Assembly: GCA_034509735.1 (NCBI GenBank)
Contig: JACGWO010000005.1
Location: forward strand, 39,338,479-39,402,478
From: Sesamum alatum
Taxonomy: Eukaryota; Streptophyta; Magnoliopsida; Lamiales; Pedaliaceae
Direction of reading: 5' to 3'
Length of the DNA stretch: 64,000 bases
The notes beneath the pieces were generated by a model, which saw only the letters and a list, made by a program, of their open reading frames with translations, did no database searches and was not told the DNA's origin. A program made the translations under genes and the position numbers. Positions within the stretch are counted from its first letter, which is position 1. Every line of letters begins with the position of its first letter. Shown here in pieces: positions 23,945-34,495 of this stretch.

Positions 23945-25714
23945 CACAACTATGATGATGAAGATTTCACGTTTGTCGGCGACGCGTAAATGCTACATGA
24001 AACCCAGCTGGTTGTAAATTATTACAAGGGATTTTTGCAGAATACACATATCATTTTTGCAAAATTATAAATACAAATTATAATTATAATTACAATTACG
24101 ACTACGATTCCTATTTAGATGTAAAGCTTACATAAACACACTCTAAAAAATATTATCCCAATTGTCAATATTTTTTAGAAAGTATAACTATAATTTTATA
24201 AAAATAGGGAGCGTTTGTGTATTTCAACGTAACTTCAGGGGTGTCGATGTAATTAACCGTCACAATTATTGTATGAATGTTTCAAGAATAATAAGAAATT
24301 GAGTTTCAAATTTATGTGTGAGAAGTTAAAAAGACCTTTTAAGCCCTCAAACTTTTATGATTTTGTCATTTTAGTCTATACCAGATCTCGATCTCACATT
24401 TTTTTTACTTAAAAAATAAATAATATAATATTATGTTCTAAATCTATTTTACAAAAATTTAACAATTTCTATTAAACTGTTGGATATAACAAAAAATTAT
24501 TTAGAAAAGGAAATGTTTAATAAACTAACTTCATTTTTGCTCATGCCTAACCATATAATCCAAATTTTACTCTGCCACTAAAATAATTAAATTTCATTGT
24601 TACGTAAAATATAATTTAAATTCCAAATGAAATCAGAATCAACAATATTAATAATATAGATCTACAGAGAGAGACTAATGAAAAATTCTTGCCCAAATCA
24701 AGTTTGACCGAATTAATTAAATCACAGAGCAAGTACTATACATTTGCTATGTGATTGATCACTTTCTCAAAACTGTACACCAATTACACGACAATTGTAT
24801 TGTACTTGTCATATAATTAATTCAAGCCTGATCAAATCAAATTGGAATTAGAATTTTCAGAGAGTAAGAGAGAGAGAGACTTACTCCCAAGGGACATCTC
24901 CAAGGAGCATCCAGTCAGTATCTTTGTCCTCATAGATGGGAACGAACTCACACTTCTCTGCATCTTCCAATGCCTCACCTGTCCCATTCCCATTTATTTC
25001 ATCATTTTTTCATATAATAATACACACACACAAAAAAAAAAAAACAAAACAAAACAAAAAAACTAACGTACATTGTCCAAAAATCATATAATTTCATCAC
25101 ATCCTTAAAACTACAAGGTTTTCTACCATTAATAACATTTTTTCCTACAAATATGACTTATCTAATCTTGCAATTTTAATTTGCATGATTACGATCAACT
25201 CCCATCGAATTCATGCATATCAGGACAATGCACACACCGTGTGTATAAAATTTTTTATTTTTAATATATACAGATGATGACGTAAATTTTATACACATAA
25301 CATAAAATCCAATTCATAAAAAGAAAGAAAAACAGCATAATTAAGAGGGTAATTAATTAACTCACCAATGCCAAAACAGCCAAAGAGTTGTTCAATAGCC
25401 ATAAGAAGATCAGAATAGCCTTTGTGACTGCTCAAATCAATCTTGCGCAGAAACGGCGCGCCATCCATGCTAACTTTCACGTACATTTTCACTCCATTAA
25501 AGCTGTTCTTCCTCCGGTAAGCGCAAACCGGCGGCCACCCAACCACCTGATTCTTGTTCCCTGCAGCCGCCGCGGCCACCTTCTCCTCCTCCTCCTCCCC
25601 GCCGGAGATATCAGAAAATACCCTTTTCTTTTCATTCTTCTCCACTTCACCACCGCCGGGAAGGCCCAGCCTCAGCTCCGTTTCCAGCCCTGAACCAGTA
25701 CTGATCTTCTCCAT
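22934..25714 (-). CDS. Aux/IAA auxin-responsive repressor, IAA6/IAA19-like
   Basis: Same role as its neighbour: a short-lived nuclear partner of ARFs removed by TIR1/AFB with auxin. Three exons (minus): 25714-25366, 24978-24885, 23057-22934; 567 nt, 188 aa. Domain I is [11 protein letters not shown] (11-21). KKR (29-31) fits the conserved basic pair. The degron [14 protein letters not shown] lies at 57-70. PB1 has [17 protein letters not shown] (78-94) and [16 protein letters not shown] (132-147), where Thr replaces the more usual Gly of EDKDGD. The tail [20 protein letters not shown] and GLH is close to the KRSDA.GFGL ending I recall from IAA19. Both Aux/IAA genes lie on one strand 5.6 kb apart, like the Arabidopsis pairs IAA3/IAA17, IAA2/IAA7 and IAA1/IAA14. 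Subclass is inferred. Confidence 0.93.
23354..23565. mobile_element. Truncated fold-back element (tacaccc family)
   Basis: Lies in intron 2 of the IAA6/19-like gene. Its left end aaaattacattgacaccccc and internal cttttgtaaatttatagcta match the reverse complement of the element at positions 1-148. The right arm is degenerate. Confidence 0.5.
23904..23941. repeat. (CT)n microsatellite
   Basis: About 19 uninterrupted CT dinucleotides within intron 2 of the IAA6/19-like gene (GA on the transcribed strand). Confidence 0.95.
24027..24258. mobile_element. Fold-back element (tacaccc family), nearly complete
   Basis: Also in intron 2 of the IAA6/19-like gene. Outer sequences agggatttttgcagaataca and gtgtatttcaacgtaacttc then aggggtgtcgatgtaatta pair loosely, and the inner arms share attttttagaaagt / actctaaaaaat. 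Same family as the copies at 1-148, 23354-23565 and 31629-31893. Confidence 0.5.
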
Positions 25715-27361
25715 TTTCAGATGAATAATTAGGGTTTTAGTTCTTGCAATGTGTTTGATGAAATTAATGAAGAGGGAGTTTGATTTTATACATGCATGTA
25801 ATGTAAGAGAAGAGAAGACAGGGGCAGGTCGAGAAAGTCTGGTGGTCGGTCACATGAGAAACAATGGTGGGGAAGTTTATGCTGCCTAAAACACAAGAAT
25901 GGGCCGGCAAGATTAAAGTTGGATATGGGCAGATCGGAGGGTTCTTGATTGAGGGATGGCTTGAGGGTTCCACTTTGGCCGTTGGATCATGTGGATTCAT
26001 GGGGACATTGCATGTGATCTGCTTCATTCACAGAATGAATTTAAATTCATGTGTAGTCTAGTGGGGAAGTAATTAATTTTTTAATTAAGCATGCATATTA
26101 ATATTTTAATTTCTTGATCTCCATATTTAGCCATGCATGCATATTCTAATTATGAGGTAGCATGCAAATCTTTGTTTTATTTTTCAAAAAAAAATTAAAA
26201 TATGGATGAGGGTTCTACTTTGAGAAAGAGATCTATATATTTTATTTAATATGTGATTTTGAAATTGGAATCTCAAATATTAACTATTCAAGAATATGTA
26301 ATTAATACAAAGAAGGTTTTTTCTTAATCCACAACACGATCTCATTAATTGACCCAAAAATATTTTCAGTCTCACAGAAAAATTATACAAAATTAAAAAC
26401 ACATTTTTTCCGTTGAAAATTAAAAATGAAAATAAAACCAAAATTGACCCAAATTTTTCAAAACAGCTCATAATATGTTTGAGAAATTATAAGATGCTAA
26501 AAATTATTTGATAATTAAAAGAATGAGTTTTATAAAATCCCAAAATATGTTACGAGCTTATAAGCTCCTTTACAAAAAGTACAAATCAGTTCCCAATTTA
26601 TTTTGAAGATTTTAACAAACTCCAAGATCGATCACATTAATTTTACAAAAATTTTACTACTAATTACATCTTATATTATCAAAATATTTTAAGATTTTTT
26701 TTTCAAAATAAAATCTGATATCTTATAAGCTAAAAAATATGCGTAAACTTTTAAAATATTTTAAATAAGTTCAGCCAAATATTGTCTTAGTTAAAAAATG
26801 CAATTTGTTTATATATAGTACGTAGCTGATCGATAGGAAATTCTAGCCCGAATCTGGCTCAGTCAAACCTGAACCAATCATATGGCAAGTACAATATACT
26901 TGTCATGTTATTGGTATTATAGTTCAAGAAAAGTGACCAATCACATAACAAATGTGATACACTTACTCTATAATTGATTTGATTCGACCAAACATAATTC
27001 GATCAAGAATTTTTCCATGTAAAATTTAGGTGAAAAACATTGAATTTTAATCACGTATATATGAAAAAATAACGAAAAAGAAAAATTAATTAGGGAGTTG
27101 ATCATGACATTGAAGACAGCTGATACGAGGCTGTATGTCTGCAGTGACAGTCAAACTCAAAATGACTGAAGATGTCTGAGGAATGAGGAACAGAGGCTGA
27201 GAGGGTCCACACCACTTAAATATTTGCACCTTTCTTAAGATACCTATCTACTTTAATTTCATTTTACGCCTTCAACTCAACTCAACTGCCCCATATGCAG
27301 TTGTAATACGTGCAGGCCAGCCATTTATGTTGTCATTTCCTTGTACAATCTTAACTGTACT
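25715..27361. other. Upstream region of the IAA6/19-like gene
   Basis: Core promoter with a TATA box at 25783-25790, then AT-rich DNA. About 26460-26790 has degenerate repeats (ttataagctcc, ttataagct) similar in flavour to the MITE in the IAA15 gene's last intron. No gene is seen. Confidence 0.45.
25783..25790 (-). promoter_or_regulatory. TATA box of the IAA6/19-like gene
   Basis: TATAAAAT on the minus strand about 70 bp upstream of the ATG at 25714. The leader between is short and free of upstream ATGs. Confidence 0.55.
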
Positions 27362-27560
27362 GCCCAGGTGCGGATGAGGCCTAGTTAAGTTGGTGAAATT
27401 GAGGCCCTATGATTGTAAAGGTTATGGATTCGAACTCCTTGTGTAGGATGATTTTGTTGCTACTGTACAGTAAGTATTATTTGCTGCTGTAATAGTTGGG
27501 TGTTACTTATGTGTTATTGTTTATATGATTGTTGTATATTTCTTTGTTCGATATTGGTAG
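27362..27560 (+). mobile_element. tRNA-derived SINE-like element
   Basis: Has a box-A-like ctagttaagttggtgaaatt and a box-B-like ggattcgaactcc spaced about 45 bp apart, as in Pol III promoters, followed by a T-rich tail. No tRNA fold is possible. Edges are approximate. Confidence 0.4.
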
Positions 27561-27589
27561 CCGACATGATTGATTGTAATTACGGAAAA

Positions 27590-27881
27590 AAATGCAAGCA
27601 ACCCCCTGTGATATTGCAAATGTGCAAATTATCCTCCTATGAAAAAATAAATAGCAATTTACCCCCTTGTATTTTTTAAAATGAAGCAATTTACCTCCCT
27701 GTGTTTTTCAAAATGGAGCAATTTACCTCCCTAGTTTTTCAAAATGAAGCAATTTACCTCCCTAGACAGGGAGGTAAATTGCTTCATTTTGAAAAACACT
27801 GAGAGATAAATTGCTATTTTCTTTTCATAGAGAGGTAATTTGCTCATTTACAATATCACAGGGGGATAAATTGCATTAAAC
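27590..27881. mobile_element. Fold-back element (acctccc family) copy 2
   Basis: A near-perfect palindrome about 290 bp long. The centre is cctccctagacagggagg, with outer ends tgatattgcaaatgtgcaaa and ttgctcatttacaatatcac. The left arm repeats the unit agcaatttacctccct four times. Same family as copies 1 and 3. Confidence 0.8.
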
Positions 27882-27911
27882 CCTTGTAATTACGTTACTT
27901 CTAGGGGGATA

Positions 27912-28120
27912 AGCATCATTGTCGAGAGGGAAACAACGCTAATCGCAAGCTAAGGTCCCTAATGGTCCTCAGATATAAAGGAGGTAGGGATGTAGAGACA
28001 CCCAAGAGGTTTGTCTAGAAATAGCCACCCTTGAAAGAATGTGTAATAGCTCACTGATCGGGTGCTCTTGCACCGAAAATGAATGTTGCTACGCAATTGG
28101 TCGAAGATATGGGATGTAAA
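27912..28120 (+). pseudogene. Plastid 23S rRNA fragment in nuclear DNA (NUPT)
   Basis: About 209 bp closely follow the plastid large-subunit rRNA in sense orientation. Recognisable parts are cattgtcgagagggaaac, gctaaggtccctaa, ataaaggaggtaggg, gtaatagctcactgatcg, gcaccgaaaatgaa and gggatgtaaa. Many positions differ from the organelle sequence as I know it, mostly C to T and G to A, as expected of methylated nuclear DNA decaying over time. It is too short and too diverged to work as rRNA. Flanks are ordinary nuclear repeats. Confidence 0.85.
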
Positions 28121-28880
28121 CTGAAACACGACCAAAATTGCATTTTTTTATTACAAATCTTGAATGGACCTAAACTGAAATACGACCAAAATTACATTTT
28201 TTTTCTACAAGGCTAAATATTATTTCGATTTTTTTATAAAATAGTGTTACTTTAGCTAATATACATATATAGACATACTATGAATATAATATATCTTTTA
28301 ACATATAAATTTTATATATGTAGTGTTTATACAATAAATAAAAATAAAAATAAAATACGAGATGTAATATATATTGCAGTAGTGTAAAAATATAGCACCG
28401 AAGGTAGGCCGTAGGCGGAACTCACGTGGATCTTGTATCAGCTTTTTATGGTAAAATTCACCTTCAGGCCCCATATATATGTACAAATCGCTAATGCGAT
28501 TACTGCCTACCACGTCCAGTTTTAGCACTTTACATTCGTACGTCTAAAATTAATAATTATATGATCTCATGCATTACTTATTTTTCACTAAAATTAGAAA
28601 AAATAAACTTCAACATAATAAATAAATTATTCCATGCTTTAAAATGTGTACGACTTAAATTCAGAGTGAAACCATATCAACAATCAATGTCAGAACAATT
28701 CAATATAAAAACTTAAGTTACTGATAACGATTAATTAATATTTGTTATGATTTTTATATATAATTAAAATATTTGAACATGATTTTCAGTTATAAAAACC
28801 AATATTTTTTGTGCAACTGTAATTAATTACTGTTTACTATGATTTTTCGTTTTTGGTAATTAATTATAACACAAAACAAA
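28120..28880. other. Intergenic region
   Basis: Right after the plastid fragment, ctgaaacacgaccaaaattg is repeated with small changes at about 28121 and 28174. The rest is AT-rich with no recognisable gene. Confidence 0.45.
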
Positions 28881-29207
28881 GGTTTAATACAATTTACCTC
28901 CCAGTGATATTGCAAATGAGCAAATTAACCCCTTATAAAAAAAAATAATAATTTGCCTCCATGTGTTCTTCAAAATCAAGCAATTTACCCCCCTATGAAA
29001 AAGAAATAGCAATTTACCTCTCTATGTTCTTTAAATCGGAGTAATTGACCTCCCTAGACAGGGAGGTAAATTGCTCCATTTTAAAAAACACAGAGAGGTA
29101 AATTGATTCACTTTAAAAAACATAGGGAGGTAAATTGTTATTTTACTTTTTATAAGGGGATAATTTGCCCATTTACAATATCACAGGGGGATTGCTTGCA
29201 TTTTTCC
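28881..29207. mobile_element. Fold-back element (acctccc family) copy 3
   Basis: Centre tccctagacagggaggtaaa, outer arms tgatattgcaaatgagcaaa and catttacaatatcacagggg. Only 1 kb from copy 2 and the same centre, so the two are close relatives. Confidence 0.8.
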
Positions 29208-30007
29208 AAAAAAAAACAAATTATATTTTTCGTGGTGAAATATTAATTATTTCAAAATAAGTAGTATATATGTAATTAAGTAATATATATATATATACGA
29301 ACTTTGATTCATAATAAATCTGATTTGATGGTATGATTTACTTCCGACATGGTATTTTATTGGAGTATCAAAAAAACCAAGCACAATCTTGAAAAAGACA
29401 TAGACAAACAGGATTTTATCAAAAGAAAATCTCAAGTCCGACAGTTGAGAATTAAAACTGTAACCACATAATATATCCTCAAAATCCTCTACTTTATTAT
29501 TCTAATTATATATGTTTTATGTTAATTAATGCATGACTGCAAGAAATATGACACATAAACTCCCACATTTTCATAATTGATCTATAATTAGCACATGGCT
29601 TATGATTGATCCATATTAATTAACACTTGTTGATACCACCAACCAACCACCAAATCATGAATATTAATTAGTTTGTTGATTATTTAAATTTTCAATTAAT
29701 TGTTTTGCGAACAAGAGATTCATCAGTTGGTTATATAGCGTACAATGGACTATCTCATAATGATTCGTGAGTGAATTATTGAATATAGTTTAAGGAAAGT
29801 GATCAGTCATATAATCGATACAATAATACTTATTATGTTACTGATTTAATTTGATCAAATTCGATTCAGACAAGATTATCACTCGGCATCCTCTTTCACG
29901 AAATGATGTGGTTGTTAGAGTCCCATTTTGTGAATGTAGGTGTACGTCTACTTCTTTAGTAGTTAGTTGTTTTTTTTTTTTTTTTTTTTTTTTTTATGAT
30001 GATACAG
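29208..30007. other. Intergenic region
   Basis: AT-rich DNA with a 26-base T run at about 29970-29995. No gene is seen. Confidence 0.45.
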
Positions 30008-30265
30008 TCAAGTATCCTACATTGGTTGTAAATGAGAAGTTTGAGTAGCTTATAAGTCTAAGGCCTTCCCTAGCAAAGCTCTGATCAAAGCGCACAATAT
30101 CTTGCATCACGAGCACGATCGCGTGCCTGCCGCATCATTTTGCTTCGTTGTTGGGAATGAGACACTGAGCCCATTCCATAACTCTAATTTGGGAGACTGA
30201 TCATGATGTTGCCACACATCTCACATCGCCTGCAAACGAGTAACTTGAGTGACTTATTAGTCCGA
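30008..30265 (+). repeat. Direct repeats resembling snRNA-type promoters
   Basis: Two segments of about 50 bp, 30008-30060 and 30212-30265, align along their length. Each has a degenerate form of the plant snRNA upstream element RTCCCACATCG (atcctacattg; atctcacatcg) about 25 bases before a weak TATA (cttataagtc; cttattagtc). No snRNA follows either one. They may be the ends of an old repeat. Confidence 0.4.
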
Positions 30266-30310
30266 GTACATCTTATCCCTAATGAGGTGTATTTTGAACC
30301 TATAAAATTG

Positions 30311-30696
30311 GCAAAATTATATTGTTAGTCCTATAACTTTAGATCGTTAATACTTTAGGTCCTCTAATTTACTATGTTTACACATTTAGTCCTTTTTTGA
30401 TGAATTTAGTTCCACACATATTAAATTTGGTCCATTTGTCGGCAAATTTAGTCATGTGCTGATAAATTTAGTTCTGACGACATATAGTTATAGGACCAAA
30501 AAAGAAATCTACTCCACTCTAAAGGGAACCAAATTTATCGAGAGACATGACTAAGTTTGTCAAAAAATGATCAAATGTGAAATGTTCAACACTAAATTTG
30601 TCAAAAAAAGGATTAAACGTATAAATAGACAAAGTTACAATATCAAAAGTACTAATGACCTAAAATTACAGGACCAAAAATATAATTTTACCTATA
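30311..30696. mobile_element. MITE with arms of about 95 bp (ggtcc family)
   Basis: The left arm gcaaaattatattgttagtc then ctataactttag pairs with the reverse complement of the right arm (cctaaaattacaggaccaaa then aatataattttacc). Pairing continues through the atttagtccttttttga / caaaaaaaggattaaa region. About 385 bp, non-coding. Confidence 0.7.
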
Positions 30697-31492
30697 AAAT
30701 TTAATTCAAAATGAACAAAACCTCACGTTGCCTGGCACGATCATATGCGAGCACAAGTTTGTTTTCTTCAAATTCATCTTTAATTAAGTTATAAAACAAA
30801 AAAGAAATTATAAAGTAGGATAATATTCCTAAATTTTAATTTAAATTCGTTCTTTTACCAAAAAAAAAAATCCAACAGAAAGTATCTAGAGTATACGTAT
30901 AATGTGATTGAGAATATGAGTTTGATATGATCAAAGGGAGTTTGACTAAATAAATTGAATTTTATTTCTAAGAATCTTATTATGATGCAAAAAGAACTTG
31001 TGCACATGAATGCATGCTCTATTATTCCTCTATATATAGCAAACTCAATTAACTAATGACTTAATTTCCTCTCTACTTAAAATTCTTACTTCATATATAC
31101 CAAGATCAAATTAATATTTATATTATAGTTAATTAATTAATTAATTATGATTAGAAGTAGAAGGTGGTACGTGTCTGTCCCCAACCGGGCATATGCTTCC
31201 TTAATTTAGACAATTTGATTATAATTAAGTGTACATAAATACGCACATCGGGCACACGCGTATGGGAGTTGTCTCCGCCGGCACATTATGGGACACTACG
31301 GCGTGTTTGGTTGATGATATTTAGACAACAATACCCACCCTAAAAGATATGCCCCAAGAATCTCATCTTCTTCACCAAACCATCATAACCATTTTGAGTG
31401 TCCAAACAAAGTCTTATTGCTTGCTTGCTTCTGGTGTTTGATGAGATTGTGGGTTGAACCCCTTCATTACATGGCCATGATGGAGGCTGTTC
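30697..31492. other. Intergenic region
   Basis: AT-rich, with a ttaa/attaattaattaatt tract near 31130-31147. A small open frame begins at 31417, but it runs into the duplicated repeat and has no family likeness. Confidence 0.4.
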
Positions 31493-32136
31493 AATCATCG
31501 GAATGGTGGTTTAGTCGTAAAAAGAACATTAATTTCAGAGAAAGAAATATTTCGTTGCAATTAAGTTCTTTTAATTGGGGTAGTTGCAATGAATTTATTA
31601 AGAAAATCAATCCGGATCTTTTATTAGGGATAATTACATTTACACCTCCTAACTTGTGGTCTGTTTACACAAATCATCTCTGCCTTTTGAATAATTACAC
31701 ATACACCCACTAGAATATAAGCATCATTTATTTTTTTTAGAAAATTACACTTACACCCCTCAAAAGTATCGACATTATTACACAAACTACTCATATTTTT
31801 TTTACTATCAAGAGTAGTTTTTATAATTATGCAAAAGGCATGAGTGGTTTGTGTAAATAGACTATCAATCAGGGGTGTAAATATAATTATCCCTTTATTT
31901 TATTATAAGATGATGTTGCATTTTATATTTCATTTAATCATCGGAACGGTGGTTTAGTCATAAAAAGAATATTAATTTATGAGAAGAAAATATTTCATTG
32001 CAGTTAAGTTCTTTTAATTGGGATAGTTACAATGAATTTAACTACAAACATGTCGTTCGATTAATAAGAAAATCTTTTTGTATATCTCAATTCGAATCTT
32101 TTATTACAAGATGATGTTGCATTTTATGTTTCATTT
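31493..32136 (+). repeat. Tandem duplication, one copy holding a transposon
   Basis: Copy 1 starts at 31493 and copy 2 at 31936, both with aatcatcgga(a)tggtggttta-like sequence, then attaagttcttttaattggg and gatgatgttgcattttat. Copy 1 is interrupted at about 31629-31893 by a fold-back element; copy 2 is uninterrupted at that site but has its own insert (ctacaaacatgtcgttcgat). The unit is not recognisably coding. Confidence 0.8.
31629..31893. mobile_element. Fold-back MITE (tacaccc family) with an empty paralogous site
   Basis: Arms gggataattacatttacacc and (reverse complement of) ggtgtaaatataattatccc pair over about 80 bp. The flanks show ttttatta on both sides, while the sister copy at about 32097-32107 has a single ttttattacaag, so the insertion boundaries can be read directly. 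Confidence 0.8.
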
Positions 32137-32199
32137 CATATGTAGGCACTATTAGCGTGTGATGGAAAATAATAATACTAATTTGTATTACTAAAGCAT

Positions 32200-33240
32200 A
32201 TATTTAAAAAAACTAAAGTACTTGAGGCATTGTAACCAAAAAATTGTGATTCGAGTCACATATATGTAGGTAGATAGTCCGATTTTAATAGTAGCATTTT
32301 GTTTGTTTGTTTGTATGTTTACGTTGACTATATCAGTTGATTTAAAAATACTGATCTTAGTATTTCAATTTGTATGTACTGATATAGTAACGAACAATAT
32401 ATTAAAAAAATAGAGTGATTAAAAAAAATTAAAGCACAAACTTATGTATTGATAGTGGAAATTAAAAGAATTTTATAATAAATAAAAACGGAATAATGAA
32501 TTTATTATTGGGCCCACATGAAATGGGCCTATGGCTTTTAATTTGTTTAGAATGGCCCACTCATAAAGCCCATATTCCTCCTGGTGTTGGCTGTGTGAAT
32601 CAAACTACATCACGCCCACTCGATTCACCGACATATAGATATCAAGTAGAGGATGGACCATTGGTCATTCACGCACCATATAATTTGGACTCTACCCTCC
32701 AAGTAGAACCACATATGTATTGTTTTCTAGGTCTTTCAAGGGTGTTCTATTTTTAACACGCGACTAAAATTTTTACCCGAATTAAGTTTGATCAGATCTC
32801 ATTTGAACTAAAGTTTTTCGTAAGTACTCAATTTGTTATTCATGGGTTATACAGGTTTCCGTCCACACAGATGGTAAATATTTAAACCACGTATAATGAT
32901 ATCAACCATGATGACGTTATTATATATAATTCAACGACTCACAACATATATGAATACAAATAAATATGTGTGGTGGCATCTGTGAGGCCTACAATATCTG
33001 TTTTTCCAACCCTCGACCAAAAAATCCAAACGTGAACATAATAACAGCATATCCACAGAAACATCCTCGAATTAAGACCACACCACGCTTCTGGCCCAAC
33101 TGCTTTGAAGTCGCTGAGCTGGTAATGAATCACGCCTTCTCCTCCGTTGTCTCCCAGAGGAGAAAGCGCATTCAGAAGAAACTGTCGGCCCTTGAATGGT
33201 GGGTTTTTTGACTTGATCGTCAGCTCCCATATCCAGGCAA
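32200..33240. other. Promoter-like region with unrecognised short frames
   Basis: About 32508-32575 has clustered GGGCCCA/GGCCCA-type motifs (ttgggcccac, tgggccta, atggcccact, aagcccat), the TCP/site II class seen in housekeeping promoters. From 33072 to 33240 several frames stay open on both strands (for example MGADDQVKKPTIQ on minus, QRRKRIQKKLSALEWWVF on plus), with higher GC than the surroundings. I recognise no family. It may be a decayed gene or exon. Confidence 0.35.
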
Positions 33241-34495
33241 CGTAAACAATATAGCGATTTTAGTCCTTTATTTTTTAAAATTTTAGCGATTTTGGTCCTT
33301 AAGTCCACTTAGTGTCCATTTTGACCCTTTATGATAAAAACTCAATAGTAGCGATTTTGACCCTTAAACCCAATTAGAGATCATTTTGCCCTTTATGATA
33401 AAAGCTCAATAATTATATCACATGCTTTTAATCAAACCCAAGGTATGAAGTTTTATGGAGATTTAATTTTATTCTCGTAAGAATATTGGGACTGATTAGG
33501 AGCATGTGATAGGGCAGCTAGTTTCTATTCTTTAAATATATTAATAATTTTAATTTCATGTAAACAACATAATTAAGGTTCATGGGATAATATAGATAAT
33601 TTTCCTTCCCCCCTCCCCCATTATCTCACCAATTATACAATATTTTCTTTTGCATTGTGTGGAAGAAGGAAAATGAAAGCAATTTTGGTTATTTAAATTC
33701 CAGGAAGATCAAGAAAAAGATGGGTGAGATAATAAAAAGACGCGTCTAAGGTTAGATTTAATTAAAAATACTCCGCCTTTTATAAAATTACATATACGTT
33801 CTTTGAGGGGGGTATTTGTATAAAATTTAGCTAGGAAACAAGGTGTGTACTCGTGATTACAATTACAACTTAAAAAAATGTACTTAAAATTTGATAAAGG
33901 ACATTGCATGTTGGTATAATTATATTTAACCACTGGGGGTTTCCATATAATTTAGCTACAAAAAAGAGATAGAATAAATATAATTAAATAATATTATATA
34001 TATGCATTGCTCTTTTAACTGATATTATTTTTACTATAAATATTACACGAACAAAAATAGTAAGCATTAAAAGTTCAAAAAAATTATTTATGAATGCTCA
34101 ATATGTGAAATTGATTACTATTCAAACTTACTTTCTAAGATAATTTTGATAATCTTTTTATTTTCATTTCCTCTAAAATTCCAGAAATATGTCTTCTAAG
34201 AATTCCATGAATCACACACACACACACAATAAACTCTTGCACACACCCAAGTTCGAACACAAAATCTCCCGTAGAAACCTCCCGTGCAAAATCTTGAGCC
34301 CAAACCATTGTGCTGATAACCAACAAAGCCTTAAGGTAGAAAAGCAACAGGCAAGCAATTCTCTCTAGCAAAATAAGTTCAAGATCAAAGACAACTGCTA
34401 CAAGAAACACATATCAAAAAGCAATCCGACAACATTCTTCTACCTTGACATAAATTTGGACCAGAAAGATGTCAAAAAAAACAACCTTAAAGAGT
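33241..34495. other. Intergenic region downstream of the PEARLI-4-like gene
   Basis: A diverged direct repeat of about 60 bp lies at 33300-33420 (tttgaccctttatgataaaa; tttgccctttatgataaaag). A C-rich spot is at about 33609-33618. The end, about 34130-34495, is probably the 3' UTR of the PEARLI-4-like gene and has a short (CA)n at 34212-34229. No gene is seen. Confidence 0.45.

Noticed and set aside
23719..24017. Frames made of RERERE or LSLSLS
   Set aside because: Translation of the (CT)n microsatellite.
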